Shown here piece after piece: positions 13,652-24,100 of a stretch of DNA of 31,172 nucleotides. A program made the translations under genes and the position numbers. The notes under the pieces were generated by a model that searched no databases, was not told the origin of the DNA, and was given only the letters and a program-made list of their open reading frames with translations. Every line of letters starts with the position of its first letter. The stretch's first letter is position 1. The stretch comes from a virus. The stretch spans positions 1-31,172 of the IMG/VR virus record IMGVR_UViG_3300029319_000288. One strand, given 5' to 3'.

Positions 13652-15520
13652 ATGCCGTTTGCAAAGTTTAAATTTAAACCCGGAATAAATAAAGAAGGAA
13701 CTAATTATTCTAATGAAAATGGTTGGTTTGATGCTGATAAAATTAGATTTAGAAAAGGCAGACCAGAAAAAATAGGTGGTTGGGAAAAATATTCTTCTAA
13801 TACTTTTATAGGAACTTGTAGAAAAATTCATGTATATAGAGATATAGAGACAAACCAATATAAAATATTAGGTACACATAAAAAACTTTATGCATTACAA
13901 GGAGATGTGTATAACGACATAACTCCTATTAGAAGCACAACATCTGCAGGAGATGTAACTTTTGCAGCAACTAATGGAAGTTCAACAATTACAGCAACCG
14001 ATACTTCTCATGGTGCAGTAGCAGGAGATTTTGTTACATTTAGTGATGCTGCTACTTTAGGTGGAAATATTACAGCAGCAGTTTTAAATCAAGAATATGA
14101 AATAGTTTCTATACCTACTACTAATACATTTACATTTGTAGCTAAAGATACAAGTGGAACTGAAGTAACTGCAAACAGTAGTGATAGTGGTAATGGTGGT
14201 AGTTCTACAGTAGGTACTTATCAAATTAATGTAGGATTAGATGTATATGTATCATCAACTGGTTGGGGTGTAGATACATGGGGTGCAGGAACATTTGGTT
14301 CTGCAACAGCTATATCTTTAAATAATCAATTAAGATTATGGACAATAGATAATTTTGGAGATGATGTTATAGCAGCACCTAGAGGTGGACCTATATATTA
14401 CTGGGACGAGTCTAGTGGTTTAGGAACAAGAGCAGTATTAGCTAGTAGCAGAAGTGGTGCAAGTAATACACCAGTAGCAGTATCTCAATTATTAATGTCA
14501 GATGTGGACCGCCATGTTATAGCTTTAGGTTGTAATCCAATAGGTTCATCTACCATTGACCCTTTATTGGTTAGATTTTCAGATGCAGAAAATGCAGTAG
14601 ATTGGACACCAACAGCAACAAACTCTGCTGGTGGAGTAAGGTTATCTACAGGAAGTTTAATAGTAGGTGGTTTACAAACAAGACAAGAAATACTTATATG
14701 GACAGATGTAGGTGTAGTTTCAATGCGTTTTGTTGGGCAACCTTTTATATTTAGTTTTAACGAAATAGCAACAGGTATGTCTTTAATATCTCCAAATGGT
14801 GCAGCTACTGCAGGTGGAGTAGTTTACTTTATGGACGATGGAGCTTTTTATCAATATGCAGGTTCAGTACAAAAATTACCATGTACAGTATTAGATTATA
14901 TATTTAGTGATTTTAATAAAGGACAAGCTTATAAAGTTTTTGCAGCACCTAATCCTAAATACAATGAAATTATTTGGTTTTATCCTAGTGCTAGTTCAAC
15001 AGAAATAGATAGATATGTAACCTATAATTATTTAGAAAATAGTTGGAGTATAGGAACAACAAGCGATGGTTTTGTTAGAACAGCTTGGAACCCAGCTTAT
15101 AGTTTAGACTATCCTATAGCTGCTAGTAAAAATGATGACTCTGGATTAAATTATTTATATAACCAAGAGTTCGGTTGTTTAGCAGATGGTAATGGATTTA
15201 CTGCTTTTATAGAGTCATCTGATTTTGATTTAGACCCAGCCGGAGAAAAGTTTATGTTTATGTCTAAATTAATACCAGATTTAGAATTTAGAAAATCATC
15301 TGATACAGGTAATACAGTTGATTTTATAATTAAAGGAAGAGATTATCCTTTACAAGATTTATCTACATTATCTACAACATCTGTTACACCTAGTTCTACA
15401 TTTGCAAACATCAGAGGTAGAAGCAGACAAAGTGCAATAAGAGTTAGTAACTCTACTGGTAATTTTGGTTGGCGATTAGGCGATATAAGATTAGAATTAA
15501 GACAAGATGGTAAAAGATAA
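13652..15520 (+). CDS. P22 gp10-like DNA-stabilisation / tail protein, 622 aa
   Basis: Starts PFAKFKFKPGINKEGTNY and continues NGWFDADKIRFRKGRPEKIGGWEK, the hallmark opening of a large marine-phage protein family annotated as packaged-DNA stabilisation or tail protein. An Ig-like insert (DVTFAATNGSSTITATDTSH through GGSSTVGTYQI) lies at about 100-190. A beta-propeller-like body follows with NQLRLWTIDNFGDD, TRQEILIWTDVGVVSMRFVG, VVYFMDDGAFYQYAGSV and YVTYNYLENSWSIGTTS. The end WRLGDIRLELRQDGKR is also typical. It probably seals the neck below the adaptor. Length is normal for the family. Confidence 0.8.
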   Translation: MPFAKFKFKPGINKEGTNYSNENGWFDADKIRFRKGRPEKIGGWEKYSSNTFIGTCRKIHVYRDIETNQYKILGTHKKLYALQGDVYNDITPIRSTTSAGDVTFAATNGSSTITATDTSHGAVAGDFVTFSDAATLGGNITAAVLNQEYEIVSIPTTNTFTFVAKDTSGTEVTANSSDSGNGGSSTVGTYQINVGLDVYVSSTGWGVDTWGAGTFGSATAISLNNQLRLWTIDNFGDDVIAAPRGGPIYYWDESSGLGTRAVLASSRSGASNTPVAVSQLLMSDVDRHVIALGCNPIGSSTIDPLLVRFSDAENAVDWTPTATNSAGGVRLSTGSLIVGGLQTRQEILIWTDVGVVSMRFVGQPFIFSFNEIATGMSLISPNGAATAGGVVYFMDDGAFYQYAGSVQKLPCTVLDYIFSDFNKGQAYKVFAAPNPKYNEIIWFYPSASSTEIDRYVTYNYLENSWSIGTTSDGFVRTAWNPAYSLDYPIAASKNDDSGLNYLYNQEFGCLADGNGFTAFIESSDFDLDPAGEKFMFMSKLIPDLEFRKSSDTGNTVDFIIKGRDYPLQDLSTLSTTSVTPSSTFANIRGRSRQSAIRVSNSTGNFGWRLGDIRLELRQDGKR

Positions 15521-15723
15521 TGGCAGATAAAAGTGCAGTGCCTTTACCTATAACAACTCCTGAATATGAAGAGTCAAATGAAGCTATTACTAGAAGAACA
15601 ATAGAACAAACTTTTCAAGATATAAATTCAGATATAGGTAATGCCAAAAGAAAACAAGATAGCGTAAGCAGTAAAGCTATGCGAAGACATCAATTTTTAT
15701 TAATGGGAGTTACAGGTGGCTGA
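15520..15723 (+). CDS. Small conserved phage protein, 67 aa
   Basis: A polar 67-residue protein (PITTPEYEESNEAITRRTIE, then DINSDIGNAKRKQ) predicted to be helical, without membrane segments. It shares the last base of the gp10-like gene with its ATG and overlaps the next gene by 8 bases. Similar short proteins follow gp10-like proteins in marine phages (recollection). Possibly a structural plug or assembly factor; unassigned. Confidence 0.65.
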   Translation: MADKSAVPLPITTPEYEESNEAITRRTIEQTFQDINSDIGNAKRKQDSVSSKAMRRHQFLLMGVTGG

Positions 15724-16054
15724 TAGTTTAAAAGTATTAGGACAAGTTGACCCAGCAGCTACAACTACTACAGTTCTTTATACAGTACCAGATAAAACCC
15801 AAACAACAGTAAGTTCTATAGTAGCTGCAAATAGAACAGGCTCTGCAATAACATTTAGATTAAGTGTTCATGTTGGCGGAGCAGGTGCAGATGATAAACA
15901 ATTTTTATTTTATGATAAATCTGTAGCAGCAAATGATTCATTAAGTATTGTAATAGGTATAACACTTGACCAAACTGATGTAATAAAAGTTTATACCAGT
16001 GCAGTAGATATGAGTTTTAATATATTTGGTTGTGAAACAACCGAGGAAAGATAG
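15716..16054 (+). CDS. Small beta-rich virion protein with GTG start, 112 aa
   Basis: The start codon is GTG at 15716 (first residues MADSLKVLGQVDPAA), with GGGAG 7 bases upstream; no ATG is available nearby. The protein is a Thr/Ser/Val-rich beta sandwich type (TTVLYTVPDKTQTTVSSIV, AITFRLSVHVGG) resembling small neck or tail proteins of marine phages. It overlaps the preceding gene by 8 bases, suggesting translational coupling. Function unknown but structural. Confidence 0.7.
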   Translation: MADSLKVLGQVDPAATTTTVLYTVPDKTQTTVSSIVAANRTGSAITFRLSVHVGGAGADDKQFLFYDKSVAANDSLSIVIGITLDQTDVIKVYTSAVDMSFNIFGCETTEER

Positions 16055-18481
16055 ATGAATATAAAACAACAAACCCAAAATGTAGCAGCACAAGGTCGTT
16101 ATGGCGATAATATGTTACTTCATGTTAATCCTGCAGAAGTGCAAGGTTTAGCATCTGTAATGCCATTAACAAAAAATCCACAAACAGGACAGCCTGAAGC
16201 TTTCTTACCTTTCTTAGCACCCTTATTAGGTTCTGCAGCAGGTACTGCTTTATTTACAGGATTAAATCCAGCAGTTGCAGGAGCAATAGGTTCTGGTTTA
16301 GCTACTACTATTCAATCAGGAGATTTAAGACAAGGAATGTTAGCAGGTTTAACAGGGTTTGGTTTAGGTAAAGCATTTAGTGCTGCAGGTGTTGGAGAAG
16401 CTGGTAGAGCTGCTGCTGAAGCAGGAGCAACAGGAGCAGAAGTAGCTGCAGAAGTTGCTGCTGACGGATTTGGACAAGGAGCAACAGGAGGATTTGGAAC
16501 ACTTACAGGAACAGAAGCTGTTGGTGGTGCTTTAGCTGATACAGGAGCAACAGGAGGATTTGGAGTGCTTACAGGACCAGTAACACCTACTGTAGCAGAT
16601 GCAGGTAGTACTGCTGATGCTATAGCTAAAGGTGGTGTTGATGCTTTTGTATCTGAAATATCTAAACCTAGTGCATTTTTACCAGTTGTTATGGGAGAAG
16701 GTTCTAGAGGTACTATACAAGCACAAGAAGATTTTGAAAGAGCTATGAGAGAATATGAGCTTGAACAACAAAAAAGAAAAGAAGAAATGTTTGCTATGTA
16801 TCCAGAACAAATACCAATGAGTAATCCTTATTACTATGGTAAAGAAGGTGGAATTGTTAATATGGAAGAAGGTAAAAAAATACCTGATGAAGAAAGAAGT
16901 ATAAGTTTATTACCCGGAAAAGGAAGATTAAGAAAACCAATGCAACCACCTAGAGACAGACTTCCTAGAGATATACCATCATTACCACCTACAGGTAGTT
17001 TTGAAGCTGCTATGTCTGGTGGTCTTGATGCTTATTACACACCACCTAAACAACTTAGTGGTCCAGTAACAGCAGAAGCTGTGCCTGTAATAGACCCAAC
17101 GACAGGTATGCCTATGTTAGATGCAGAAGGAAATATAATTCCATCAGGACAGTTTAAACCATCTGCTAATTATAGACCCGGTATTGACCCAGAATTTAAT
17201 TATTTACCCGGTGGTAATCAACCTTTTTCAGCTTTAGGTGCTTATCTAAATCAAGGAAATACTGGAGGAGCAGGTAGCGTTGGCGGTGGTTCTACAGGCG
17301 GTGGAGGTACAGACCAAGCAAAAATGGCAAATTATTATGGTAATCCAATGATGCAACAAATGTTTGGACCATTTGGTATTAATAAACCTTATGCAAATAA
17401 TATGTTTGATATTCCTATAAATATAGATTTAAGTAATTTATATACTCAACCTTATACTCCTGTTAATAATCCTATGATAGACCCTATCCCATCAATGCGT
17501 GATGATTTTATGTCCATAGATAGAATAGGTAATGACATGAGAGATATGCGTATGCCAGAACCTATGCCTATGCCAGAGCCTATGCCTATGCCAGAGCCTA
17601 TGCCTATGCCAGAGCCTATGCCAAGAATACCATTAGAAGATAGAGGTTTTGGTCCGGGTATTAGGCGTTCAGAAGATTTTTTTGAACCAGAGAGTTTAAT
17701 GGTACCACCAACACTACCACCAACACTACCACCGATAATGGATACAAAAGTTCCTCCAATGCCAAATGAATTATCTGTACCATTTACACCACCACCAGTA
17801 GTACCACCAGTAGCTTCACTGCCAGTTCCACCAACACCAATGCCACCATTAAGTGCAATAGAAAATCCTTTTATGCAATTACCAACACCACCAATGCGTG
17901 ATGATTTTATGTCTATAGAAAGATTGCCTATAAGAAACAATCCACCATTTATGATGGAAGAAGGTAAACAAATACCTGATGATGCAAAAGGATTACAAGC
18001 TTTAGCTAAAACAGAAAAGGGTAAAGAAGCTGTAAGACAAATGGGATTTGAATTACAAATGGGTGGAATGACACCTAGCCCAGATGAAATACAACAACTA
18101 CAAATGGCTGTATTAGGACAAATACCTAACAATGATGTAGTAATTTCTATGTTTATAGATAAATATGGTAATGAAATGTTTATGATGATAAGAGAACAAA
18201 TACTTAATCCAGAAGGAAATAGACAAACACAAGGCATGATTGAAGGTATGGGTGGTGGAATGGACGACCAAGTATTAGGCATGATTGGTAGTCAACAACC
18301 TGTAGCTGTATCTCCCGGTGAGTATATTATTCCAGCAGATGTTGTATCAGGATTAGGAGATGGTTCTTCTGATGCAGGTGCAAAAGAACTTGATGGTCTA
18401 TTAGATAGAGTTAGACAAGAAAGAACTAATACAACTAAACAACCAAAAGAATTAAACAAAGGAAAGGTATTACCTAAATGA
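16055..18481 (+). CDS. Large Gly/Ala- then Pro/Met-rich virion protein, probable ejection protein, 808 aa
   Basis: N-terminus TQNVAAQGRYGDNMLLHVNP followed by AEVQGLASVMPLTKNPQTG is shared by a widespread marine-phage family. Residues about 48-190 are Gly/Ala-rich with membrane-like helices (FLPFLAPLLGSAAGTALFTG). The middle to 620 is Pro/Met-rich, including four M-P-E-P-M-P units and two MRDDFMSI peptides. The end (SPGEYIIPADVVSGLGDGSS then ELDGLLDRVRQERTN) is conserved. Segments such as NMEEGKKIPDEE and MMEEGKQIPDDA are repeated. The amphipathic/glycine-zipper start fits a protein that enters the host envelope with the DNA. Precise role unknown. Confidence 0.7.
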   Translation: MNIKQQTQNVAAQGRYGDNMLLHVNPAEVQGLASVMPLTKNPQTGQPEAFLPFLAPLLGSAAGTALFTGLNPAVAGAIGSGLATTIQSGDLRQGMLAGLTGFGLGKAFSAAGVGEAGRAAAEAGATGAEVAAEVAADGFGQGATGGFGTLTGTEAVGGALADTGATGGFGVLTGPVTPTVADAGSTADAIAKGGVDAFVSEISKPSAFLPVVMGEGSRGTIQAQEDFERAMREYELEQQKRKEEMFAMYPEQIPMSNPYYYGKEGGIVNMEEGKKIPDEERSISLLPGKGRLRKPMQPPRDRLPRDIPSLPPTGSFEAAMSGGLDAYYTPPKQLSGPVTAEAVPVIDPTTGMPMLDAEGNIIPSGQFKPSANYRPGIDPEFNYLPGGNQPFSALGAYLNQGNTGGAGSVGGGSTGGGGTDQAKMANYYGNPMMQQMFGPFGINKPYANNMFDIPINIDLSNLYTQPYTPVNNPMIDPIPSMRDDFMSIDRIGNDMRDMRMPEPMPMPEPMPMPEPMPMPEPMPRIPLEDRGFGPGIRRSEDFFEPESLMVPPTLPPTLPPIMDTKVPPMPNELSVPFTPPPVVPPVASLPVPPTPMPPLSAIENPFMQLPTPPMRDDFMSIERLPIRNNPPFMMEEGKQIPDDAKGLQALAKTEKGKEAVRQMGFELQMGGMTPSPDEIQQLQMAVLGQIPNNDVVISMFIDKYGNEMFMMIREQILNPEGNRQTQGMIEGMGGGMDDQVLGMIGSQQPVAVSPGEYIIPADVVSGLGDGSSDAGAKELDGLLDRVRQERTNTTKQPKELNKGKVLPK
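17552..17623 (+). repeat. Four tandem 18-base coding repeats (MPEPMP)
   Basis: Four adjacent copies of an 18-base unit, ATGCCAGAGCCTATGCCT, with single-base changes in the first (GAA for GAG) and last (final A). Copy number should vary between relatives by slippage. The region encodes a flexible Met/Glu/Pro spacer. Confidence 0.9.
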
Positions 18482-18963
18482 GTAATGTAGTTAAAATAAA
18501 AGAAAACAATAACAACACTTACAAAGTAAATAATAATTATATTGTTACTTTAGTTCCTCATCATTACATGGGAACTATTTGGAATGATGTAGAAAAATAT
18601 TTACAAAAAGCAGTTAAAAGGTCTAAGGGTAGATGGACTATAGACTATTTAAAAAATGCTATTAAAAAAGCAGAACAAGAACTTTGGGTAATTTTTACAG
18701 AAGAAAATAATGAAATAATTGGTGCAGCCACTACTGAATTTGTTTACTATCCAAATAGTAAAAAAGTTGCAGTGCAATATTTAGGTGGAGAAAATTTACC
18801 TGACTGGGCATGGAATTATTTAACAACAGTAGAAGCTTGGGCTAAAGATAATAAATGTGATGGTATAGAGTGTACAGCTAGATTTGGTATGTGGAAATGG
18901 CTAGGCAAATCTGGTTGGGAAAAATCTTATACAATTTTTGAAAAGAGGTTTAACAATGGGTAA
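18478..18963 (+). CDS. GNAT-like N-acetyltransferase of phage type, 161 aa
   Basis: The layout fits a GNAT fold: an N-terminal strand and helix (TIWNDVEKYLQKAVKRS), ELWVIFTEENNEIIGAATTE as the central beta hairpin, the VAVQYLGGENLPDW strand, then LTTVEAWAKDNKCDGIECTA and GWEKSYTIFEKRF as the final alpha/beta. The classical acetyl-CoA loop (Q/RxxGxG/A) is not obvious, so activity is uncertain. Similar proteins lie among ejection genes of marine phages (recollection). It overlaps the 808-aa gene by 4 bases and the next gene by 8. A target could be a virion or host protein. Confidence 0.6.
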   Translation: MSNVVKIKENNNNTYKVNNNYIVTLVPHHYMGTIWNDVEKYLQKAVKRSKGRWTIDYLKNAIKKAEQELWVIFTEENNEIIGAATTEFVYYPNSKKVAVQYLGGENLPDWAWNYLTTVEAWAKDNKCDGIECTARFGMWKWLGKSGWEKSYTIFEKRFNNG

Positions 18964-19870
18964 AGGAAGAAGTAAAGGAAGCAGTGCTCCACAACAAACA
19001 GAAGTAACACAAACAACTACTAATCTACCAGAATATGCACAGCCATACTTTACTAGATTATTAGGTAGAACTGAGTATGAGTCTTTAAATCCGTATAGAA
19101 CTTATACTGGTCAAAGATTAGCGGAAAGAAGTCCATTAGCTGAACAAGTAGCAGCAAGACAAACTGCTTTAGGATTAGCAGGTGCTCCAAGAGAAATGGC
19201 AGAAGCATCACAATTAGCTAGAACAAGTGTGGTTAATCCACAAAGATTTGATACTGGAATAGCTAGTATGTATATGAATCCTTTTCAAAGATTAGTTACA
19301 GATGTAGAAAAACGAGAAGCACAAAGAGCATCTGACATATCAGGAGAACAAATAGAATCAAGAGCAGCACAATCAGGTGGTTTAGGTGGTTATCGTGAAG
19401 CTATACTACAAGCAGAACGAGAAAGAAACTTAGGACAACGATTAGGCGATATAGAAGCTAGAGGACAAAGAGATGCTTTTTCACAAGCACAACAACAGTT
19501 TGAAAGAGATAGAGCTAATCAATTAAATGCTGCAAGACAACAATTAGCATCTGCAGAATTTTTAGGTAGACAAGGTCCTATGCAACAACAATTAGCTTTT
19601 GATAGATTAAAACAAGCACAACAAGCACAAGAAATAGGTAGAAATTTTGAACAAGCTGGATTAGATATGGCTTACAAAGATTTCTTAAATCAAATAGCTT
19701 ATCCAAGACAACAGTTAGGTTTTTATGGACAAATACTACAAGGTTTACCTGTAACACCGGGAACCCAAGTTTCACAATATGCACCAACACCAACAGGTAC
19801 ACAACAGCTGTTAGGTCTTGGTTTAGGTGGACTAGGTTTATACAGAGCTTTACAAGGTGGAATGGGTTAA
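18956..19870 (+). CDS. Gln/Ala-rich virion protein, probable internal/ejection protein, 304 aa
   Basis: ATG 18956 is chosen because AAAGAGG lies 8 bases upstream; an earlier TTG is less likely. The start (GKGRSKGSSAPQQTEVTQTT followed by LPEYAQPYFTRLLGRTEYES) is a recurrent marine-phage motif. The body is a long Gln/Arg/Ala-rich helix (REAILQAERERNLGQRLGDI, then QAQQQFERDRANQLNAARQQ) and the end is Gly/Leu-rich (QQLLGLGLGGLGLYRALQGG), which could insert in a membrane. Likely an internal virion protein. No enzyme motif seen. Confidence 0.7.
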   Translation: MGKGRSKGSSAPQQTEVTQTTTNLPEYAQPYFTRLLGRTEYESLNPYRTYTGQRLAERSPLAEQVAARQTALGLAGAPREMAEASQLARTSVVNPQRFDTGIASMYMNPFQRLVTDVEKREAQRASDISGEQIESRAAQSGGLGGYREAILQAERERNLGQRLGDIEARGQRDAFSQAQQQFERDRANQLNAARQQLASAEFLGRQGPMQQQLAFDRLKQAQQAQEIGRNFEQAGLDMAYKDFLNQIAYPRQQLGFYGQILQGLPVTPGTQVSQYAPTPTGTQQLLGLGLGGLGLYRALQGGMG

Positions 19871-19872
19871 TA

Positions 19873-19890
19873 AATATTAAAGGGTTAATA
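19873..19890 (+). repeat. AATATTAA-aggg-TTAATA dyad in front of the last virion operon genes
   Basis: An AT-rich dyad in the 21-base gap before the 418-aa gene. The loop supplies the ribosome site (AAAGGG, 7 bases before ATG 19892). It is nearly the same sequence as 29135-29154 just after the giant gene. Confidence 0.5.
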
Positions 19891-19891
19891 G

Positions 19892-21148
19892 ATGAATATA
19901 ATACAACTAGAAGATAATTTAAAAAGCTTACCAGATAATAGCTTACAAAAAGAAATGACCAACCCTAGTGGTATGTTCCCGCAGTATTTAGTTATGTCTG
20001 AAATACAAAGAAGAGAAGATATGCGTAAAGATTATGAAGGTCGTATGGCAGCTAATGAAAAAACCCCACCACTCCCATCAATGCGTGAAGAAATGTTGAT
20101 GGGTATAACTCAACCACAACCCCCTGTGCAGGACAGCGGCATAGCAGGATTACTACCAGCTCAACCACAAGGAGCACCCATACCACCAGCTATGTCCGCT
20201 AGTCCTGATGTTATGCCTATGTATGGTGGCGGAGTTGTAGGTATGGCTCCCGGTACAGAAGTGCCTGATTTATTTGGTTTGACTACAGATGAATTAAAAT
20301 TTGCTGGTTTATATGACGACCCAGATACACCAGAAGATGAAAGAATAACAGGTTATGAAAAAACAATAATGGATTATTATGCAACTTTACAAAAAGAACA
20401 ACCTGAAAAAATAGAACAAGAAAGAAAATTTGGAGAAGGTTTAAACCTTATGAAAGCAGGTCTTACACTAGGAACAGCAGCAACTTTTAAAGATTTAAGT
20501 AAAGGACTAGAAAAAACTATAGATAGTATAGATGCAAGTAATAGAGCTATATCTAAAAAAGAAGATGATTTGAAAAAATCTAAACTAGAAGAAGCAAAAG
20601 CTATGGCTGGTATTGAAGCTGTAAGAGATAAAAAATTAATAGACTTATCTAAATTAAAAAGTGAAAAACAATCTAAACAAGCTTTAGCTGATTATTATAA
20701 ATCTATGGACCCTAATCTGAAAAAAGCTAATATAGAATTAATAGCTGAATATTTAAAAAATTCAGATAAAGAATCACAAACATTACCAATTTATGATATA
20801 AACGAATCTGGAGACAAAGTTGTAAATAGACAAAAATTATTAGAATTTGCTAATCAATTCCAGACATCAGGATATGCAGCTGATATTAGACAAGAAACTA
20901 AAATATTAGAAGAATTTAATACTACTGTTTCAGAAGAATTAAGCAGTGCATCTACAATACTAGAAATATTTGACATGGCTAAAGAAGATGGTATATCAAT
21001 AGAAGATGCAAGAGAAAGAGTTAAATTAAGAATAGAAGCAGATGTAGCTAAAAGATTAGGTATTTCTATACAACCAAAATATTCTGGTGGTGTTGTTGGT
21101 AAATCTGCTCAAAGTTTTAATGATGTGGTAAAAACCATCAATGCCTAA
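19892..21148 (+). CDS. Virion protein of a conserved marine-phage family, 418 aa
   Basis: Opens NIIQLEDNLKSLPDNSLQKE, then MTNPSGMFPQYLVMSEIQRRED, a motif shared by many marine-phage late proteins. A Pro-rich stretch (about 55-105) holds SMREEMLMG and MYGGGVVGMAPGTEVPD; the rest is charged coiled coil (LEKTIDSIDASNRAISKKED). The last 30 residues repeat a GGVV element (YSGGVVGKSAQSF). It ends 8 bases into the giant polyvalent gene, so both are probably co-translated and co-packaged. Likely an ejected or scaffold-like protein; function not established. Confidence 0.7.
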   Translation: MNIIQLEDNLKSLPDNSLQKEMTNPSGMFPQYLVMSEIQRREDMRKDYEGRMAANEKTPPLPSMREEMLMGITQPQPPVQDSGIAGLLPAQPQGAPIPPAMSASPDVMPMYGGGVVGMAPGTEVPDLFGLTTDELKFAGLYDDPDTPEDERITGYEKTIMDYYATLQKEQPEKIEQERKFGEGLNLMKAGLTLGTAATFKDLSKGLEKTIDSIDASNRAISKKEDDLKKSKLEEAKAMAGIEAVRDKKLIDLSKLKSEKQSKQALADYYKSMDPNLKKANIELIAEYLKNSDKESQTLPIYDINESGDKVVNRQKLLEFANQFQTSGYAADIRQETKILEEFNTTVSEELSSASTILEIFDMAKEDGISIEDARERVKLRIEADVAKRLGISIQPKYSGGVVGKSAQSFNDVVKTINA

Positions 21149-24100
21149 GTTTGTTGAAACACCTGATGGAATAATACACCAGTTACCTGATAGTGTAACT
21201 GACGAAAACTATTTAGAAGAAAAAGAAAAGTTTTTAGCTAACTATAGAATATCCCAACCCCAAGAAGATTTCCCTTCAATAATCCAACCTGAACCTCAAC
21301 CCGAACCTCAACTTGAATCTGAAACTTCAGATACATTTAGTCCTTTTCGTTTTCAATCTGTACCGGAAGCTGCAGGAAATTTTTTACAAGGTTTTGATAT
21401 AGCACGACAATATGCGAAAGCAAAAAGAGGTTATACCGAAGAAGATTTAGATAGAAGTAGTATTAGATTACAAACAAGAGGTTCTTTTTCAAAGTTATTT
21501 AAAGAGCAAGATGCTACATATAAAAGATTCAATTTACTACAAAGAAAAGCAGAACTAGAAAATGAAAGATTAGAAATTTTATCTAAAGATATTTTAACTA
21601 CAGAAGATAAAAATAGATTACTTGAAATAGATTCTATATTTAAAGGAAAAAAATTTGAGTCAGAAGAAGAAAGATTAAAAGCTGAAGAACTATATAAAAT
21701 AGGAGTAGATACAGGAGATGTTCTACCATATGAAGACATAGAAGCTTACCAAGATAATATATATCAAAATATAGGATTAGACAAAGCTTTAGAAATAGAA
21801 ACAGAAATAAGAGATAGGTCTATAGAGTTTCAATCAGGTATAAAATATTCTAAAAGTTTTGAAGATTTAGCTCGTGCTTCATCTTTTGATGAATCTATGG
21901 AGATATTTTTATCTGACCCATTAAGTTTAATGGGACAAGTATTAGCTTCAAGTTCAGCACCAATGACTGTAAGTTTAACTGCTGGTATTGGTACAACTTT
22001 ATTAACTCGTAATCCATATGCAGGTGCATTAGCAACAGGTACTGCTTCTGGTTCAGTTGATGCAGTTTATTCTTTTACAGATTATATGCAAAAACAAGGT
22101 GTTGATATATACAACGATGATGAGGTTGTAAAATTTTTACAAGACCCAGAAAAAGTAGCAGCTGCTAAAAAATATGCAAGAACAAGAGCAACATTTATAG
22201 GTGCTTTTGATACATTATCTTTTGGTTTTGGTTCTAAGATAATAGCACCCGTTAGATTAGGCTCTGCTTCTAATAGAGCATTATTTAATTCAATAGTAGT
22301 TCAACCACCATTACAAGCAACATTAGGTGCATCAGGAGAATACTTTGCTCAATTAGCTACTTTAGAAGAAGGGGAAACAATACGAGTTGGTGAAGTATTT
22401 ATGGAAGGTATAGGAGAATTAGCTTTTGCTCCTGTAGAAACAACATTAGCCCAAGCAGGTACACGATTTGCAGATTACAAAAACATACAAAGAGAAGCTG
22501 CACAAAAACAACAAGAAAGATTTAATAATTTTAAAACAAATTATGCAAATTTAACTGAAGAACAAAAAAGAAATTTTGATATAAAGTTTGAAGAAACTTA
22601 TGAAACAATACAAAACAATAATCCAGACAAATCTACAAATGAAATACTTGATTTAACTTTAAAGGAAGTTGGAATAACAGATGAAATTCTTGAAGCTCAA
22701 AAAATTATTGAAGAAAATCCACTAGAAAATTTAGCATATAATGAAACTGGAACAAGAAATGAAACTGCAGTTGTTCCAAATCAAAATGGAACTTTTGATG
22801 TTATAACCGGAGATACAAGTCAACCTAATAATTTTAGAGTTCTTCGTACTTATGATAATGTTGAAAGAGCAGCAAAGGTTTCACAAGAATTAAACTTTGA
22901 TATAAATACATATGTAAATAGACAAACATTTGAACAAGATGCGGTAATGCAAAATTTAGACATTACTAATCCATTTGTAGAATCTTATGCAAATAACAGT
23001 TTAAATACTGTGCTTGATGGAATAACTTTTGGAAACATAGAAGATGCAGGAGTTTCTCCAGAAACTATAGCTCTTTTAAAAGATATAGCACAAAATAATT
23101 ACTATATATCTCCTGAAGTTTTAAAAGCAAACTTATCTAAAAAAGAATTTGATGCAGTCATGCGAATAAAAGCAGACACATTAAATGCTAAACCTAAAAA
23201 GTCTATATCAAGTACAGCGTTTAATACTTTATTAAATAATAAAAATGTTGAAAGTAATATTAATTCAGATAGTTTTAAAAGATTTGCACTTCAATTTACT
23301 GGGGAACAAGATGTAAATAAAATGAGCATAGCTCAAAAAAGAGTATTGTTTACTTTATTAGAAAACTTACCAGCTTCTCCAGACAAAATAAATTTACCAG
23401 ATTTTACTCCTAGAAGTTTTAATGTTGATGATTATAACAAAGCAAAAGCAGAAATAGAAAAGCAAGGTAAAGCTACATTAAAAATAATACAAGAAGCAAC
23501 AGGTTTAAATAAAGTATCTGCAAAAAGAATAATGGAGTACTTTGTTACTGCTGGTTATGTTAATAAAAAAGGTAATAAGTTTGAGTTTGTTGGAACAGAA
23601 AATCAAATCTATAACATAGATGGTACTCGTAGATTAACTTCAGATATTGAAATAAATAAAGATATTGAAAATGTTAAACAAACACTTGTTAATGACACAA
23701 CAATAAATCCAAATGTTCGTTCAAAAGTAGCAACTTTTTTAGATGAATTAACAGACCCTAATATTATTGACAGAGCAGGTGGTAGTTATAATCCTATATT
23801 TAATGAAATACTTTATACAGTAGATAAAGCAGATTTAAACTTACTAGACAAAAAATCAGACCAATATAATCCAAAAGAATTTTTAGCTACATATGCTAGG
23901 TTACAAGGACATGAAAACTTTCATGCATTAATTCAAGCAGGGTTATTTACACAACAAGAAATAGATGCACTTACAAATTATGCAACTAATAAAAAAATAA
24001 GTTCTAAGCTAGAAAAAGCATTACAAAGAAAATTTAATACACAAGAAAAATATTCTGATAAAACATATCTTAAATTTGCAACTGAACAATATACAGGTGT

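Noticed and set aside
17552-17623. Tandem 18-base repeats as a CRISPR array
   Set aside because: Units are directly adjacent without spacers and encode MPEPMP in frame within a larger gene.
17452-18282. 276-codon open frame on the - strand
   Set aside because: It is antisense to the Pro/Met-rich part of the 808-aa virion gene; its Gly/Ile/Ser repeats mirror the CCA/ATG-rich coding strand and it has no ribosome site.
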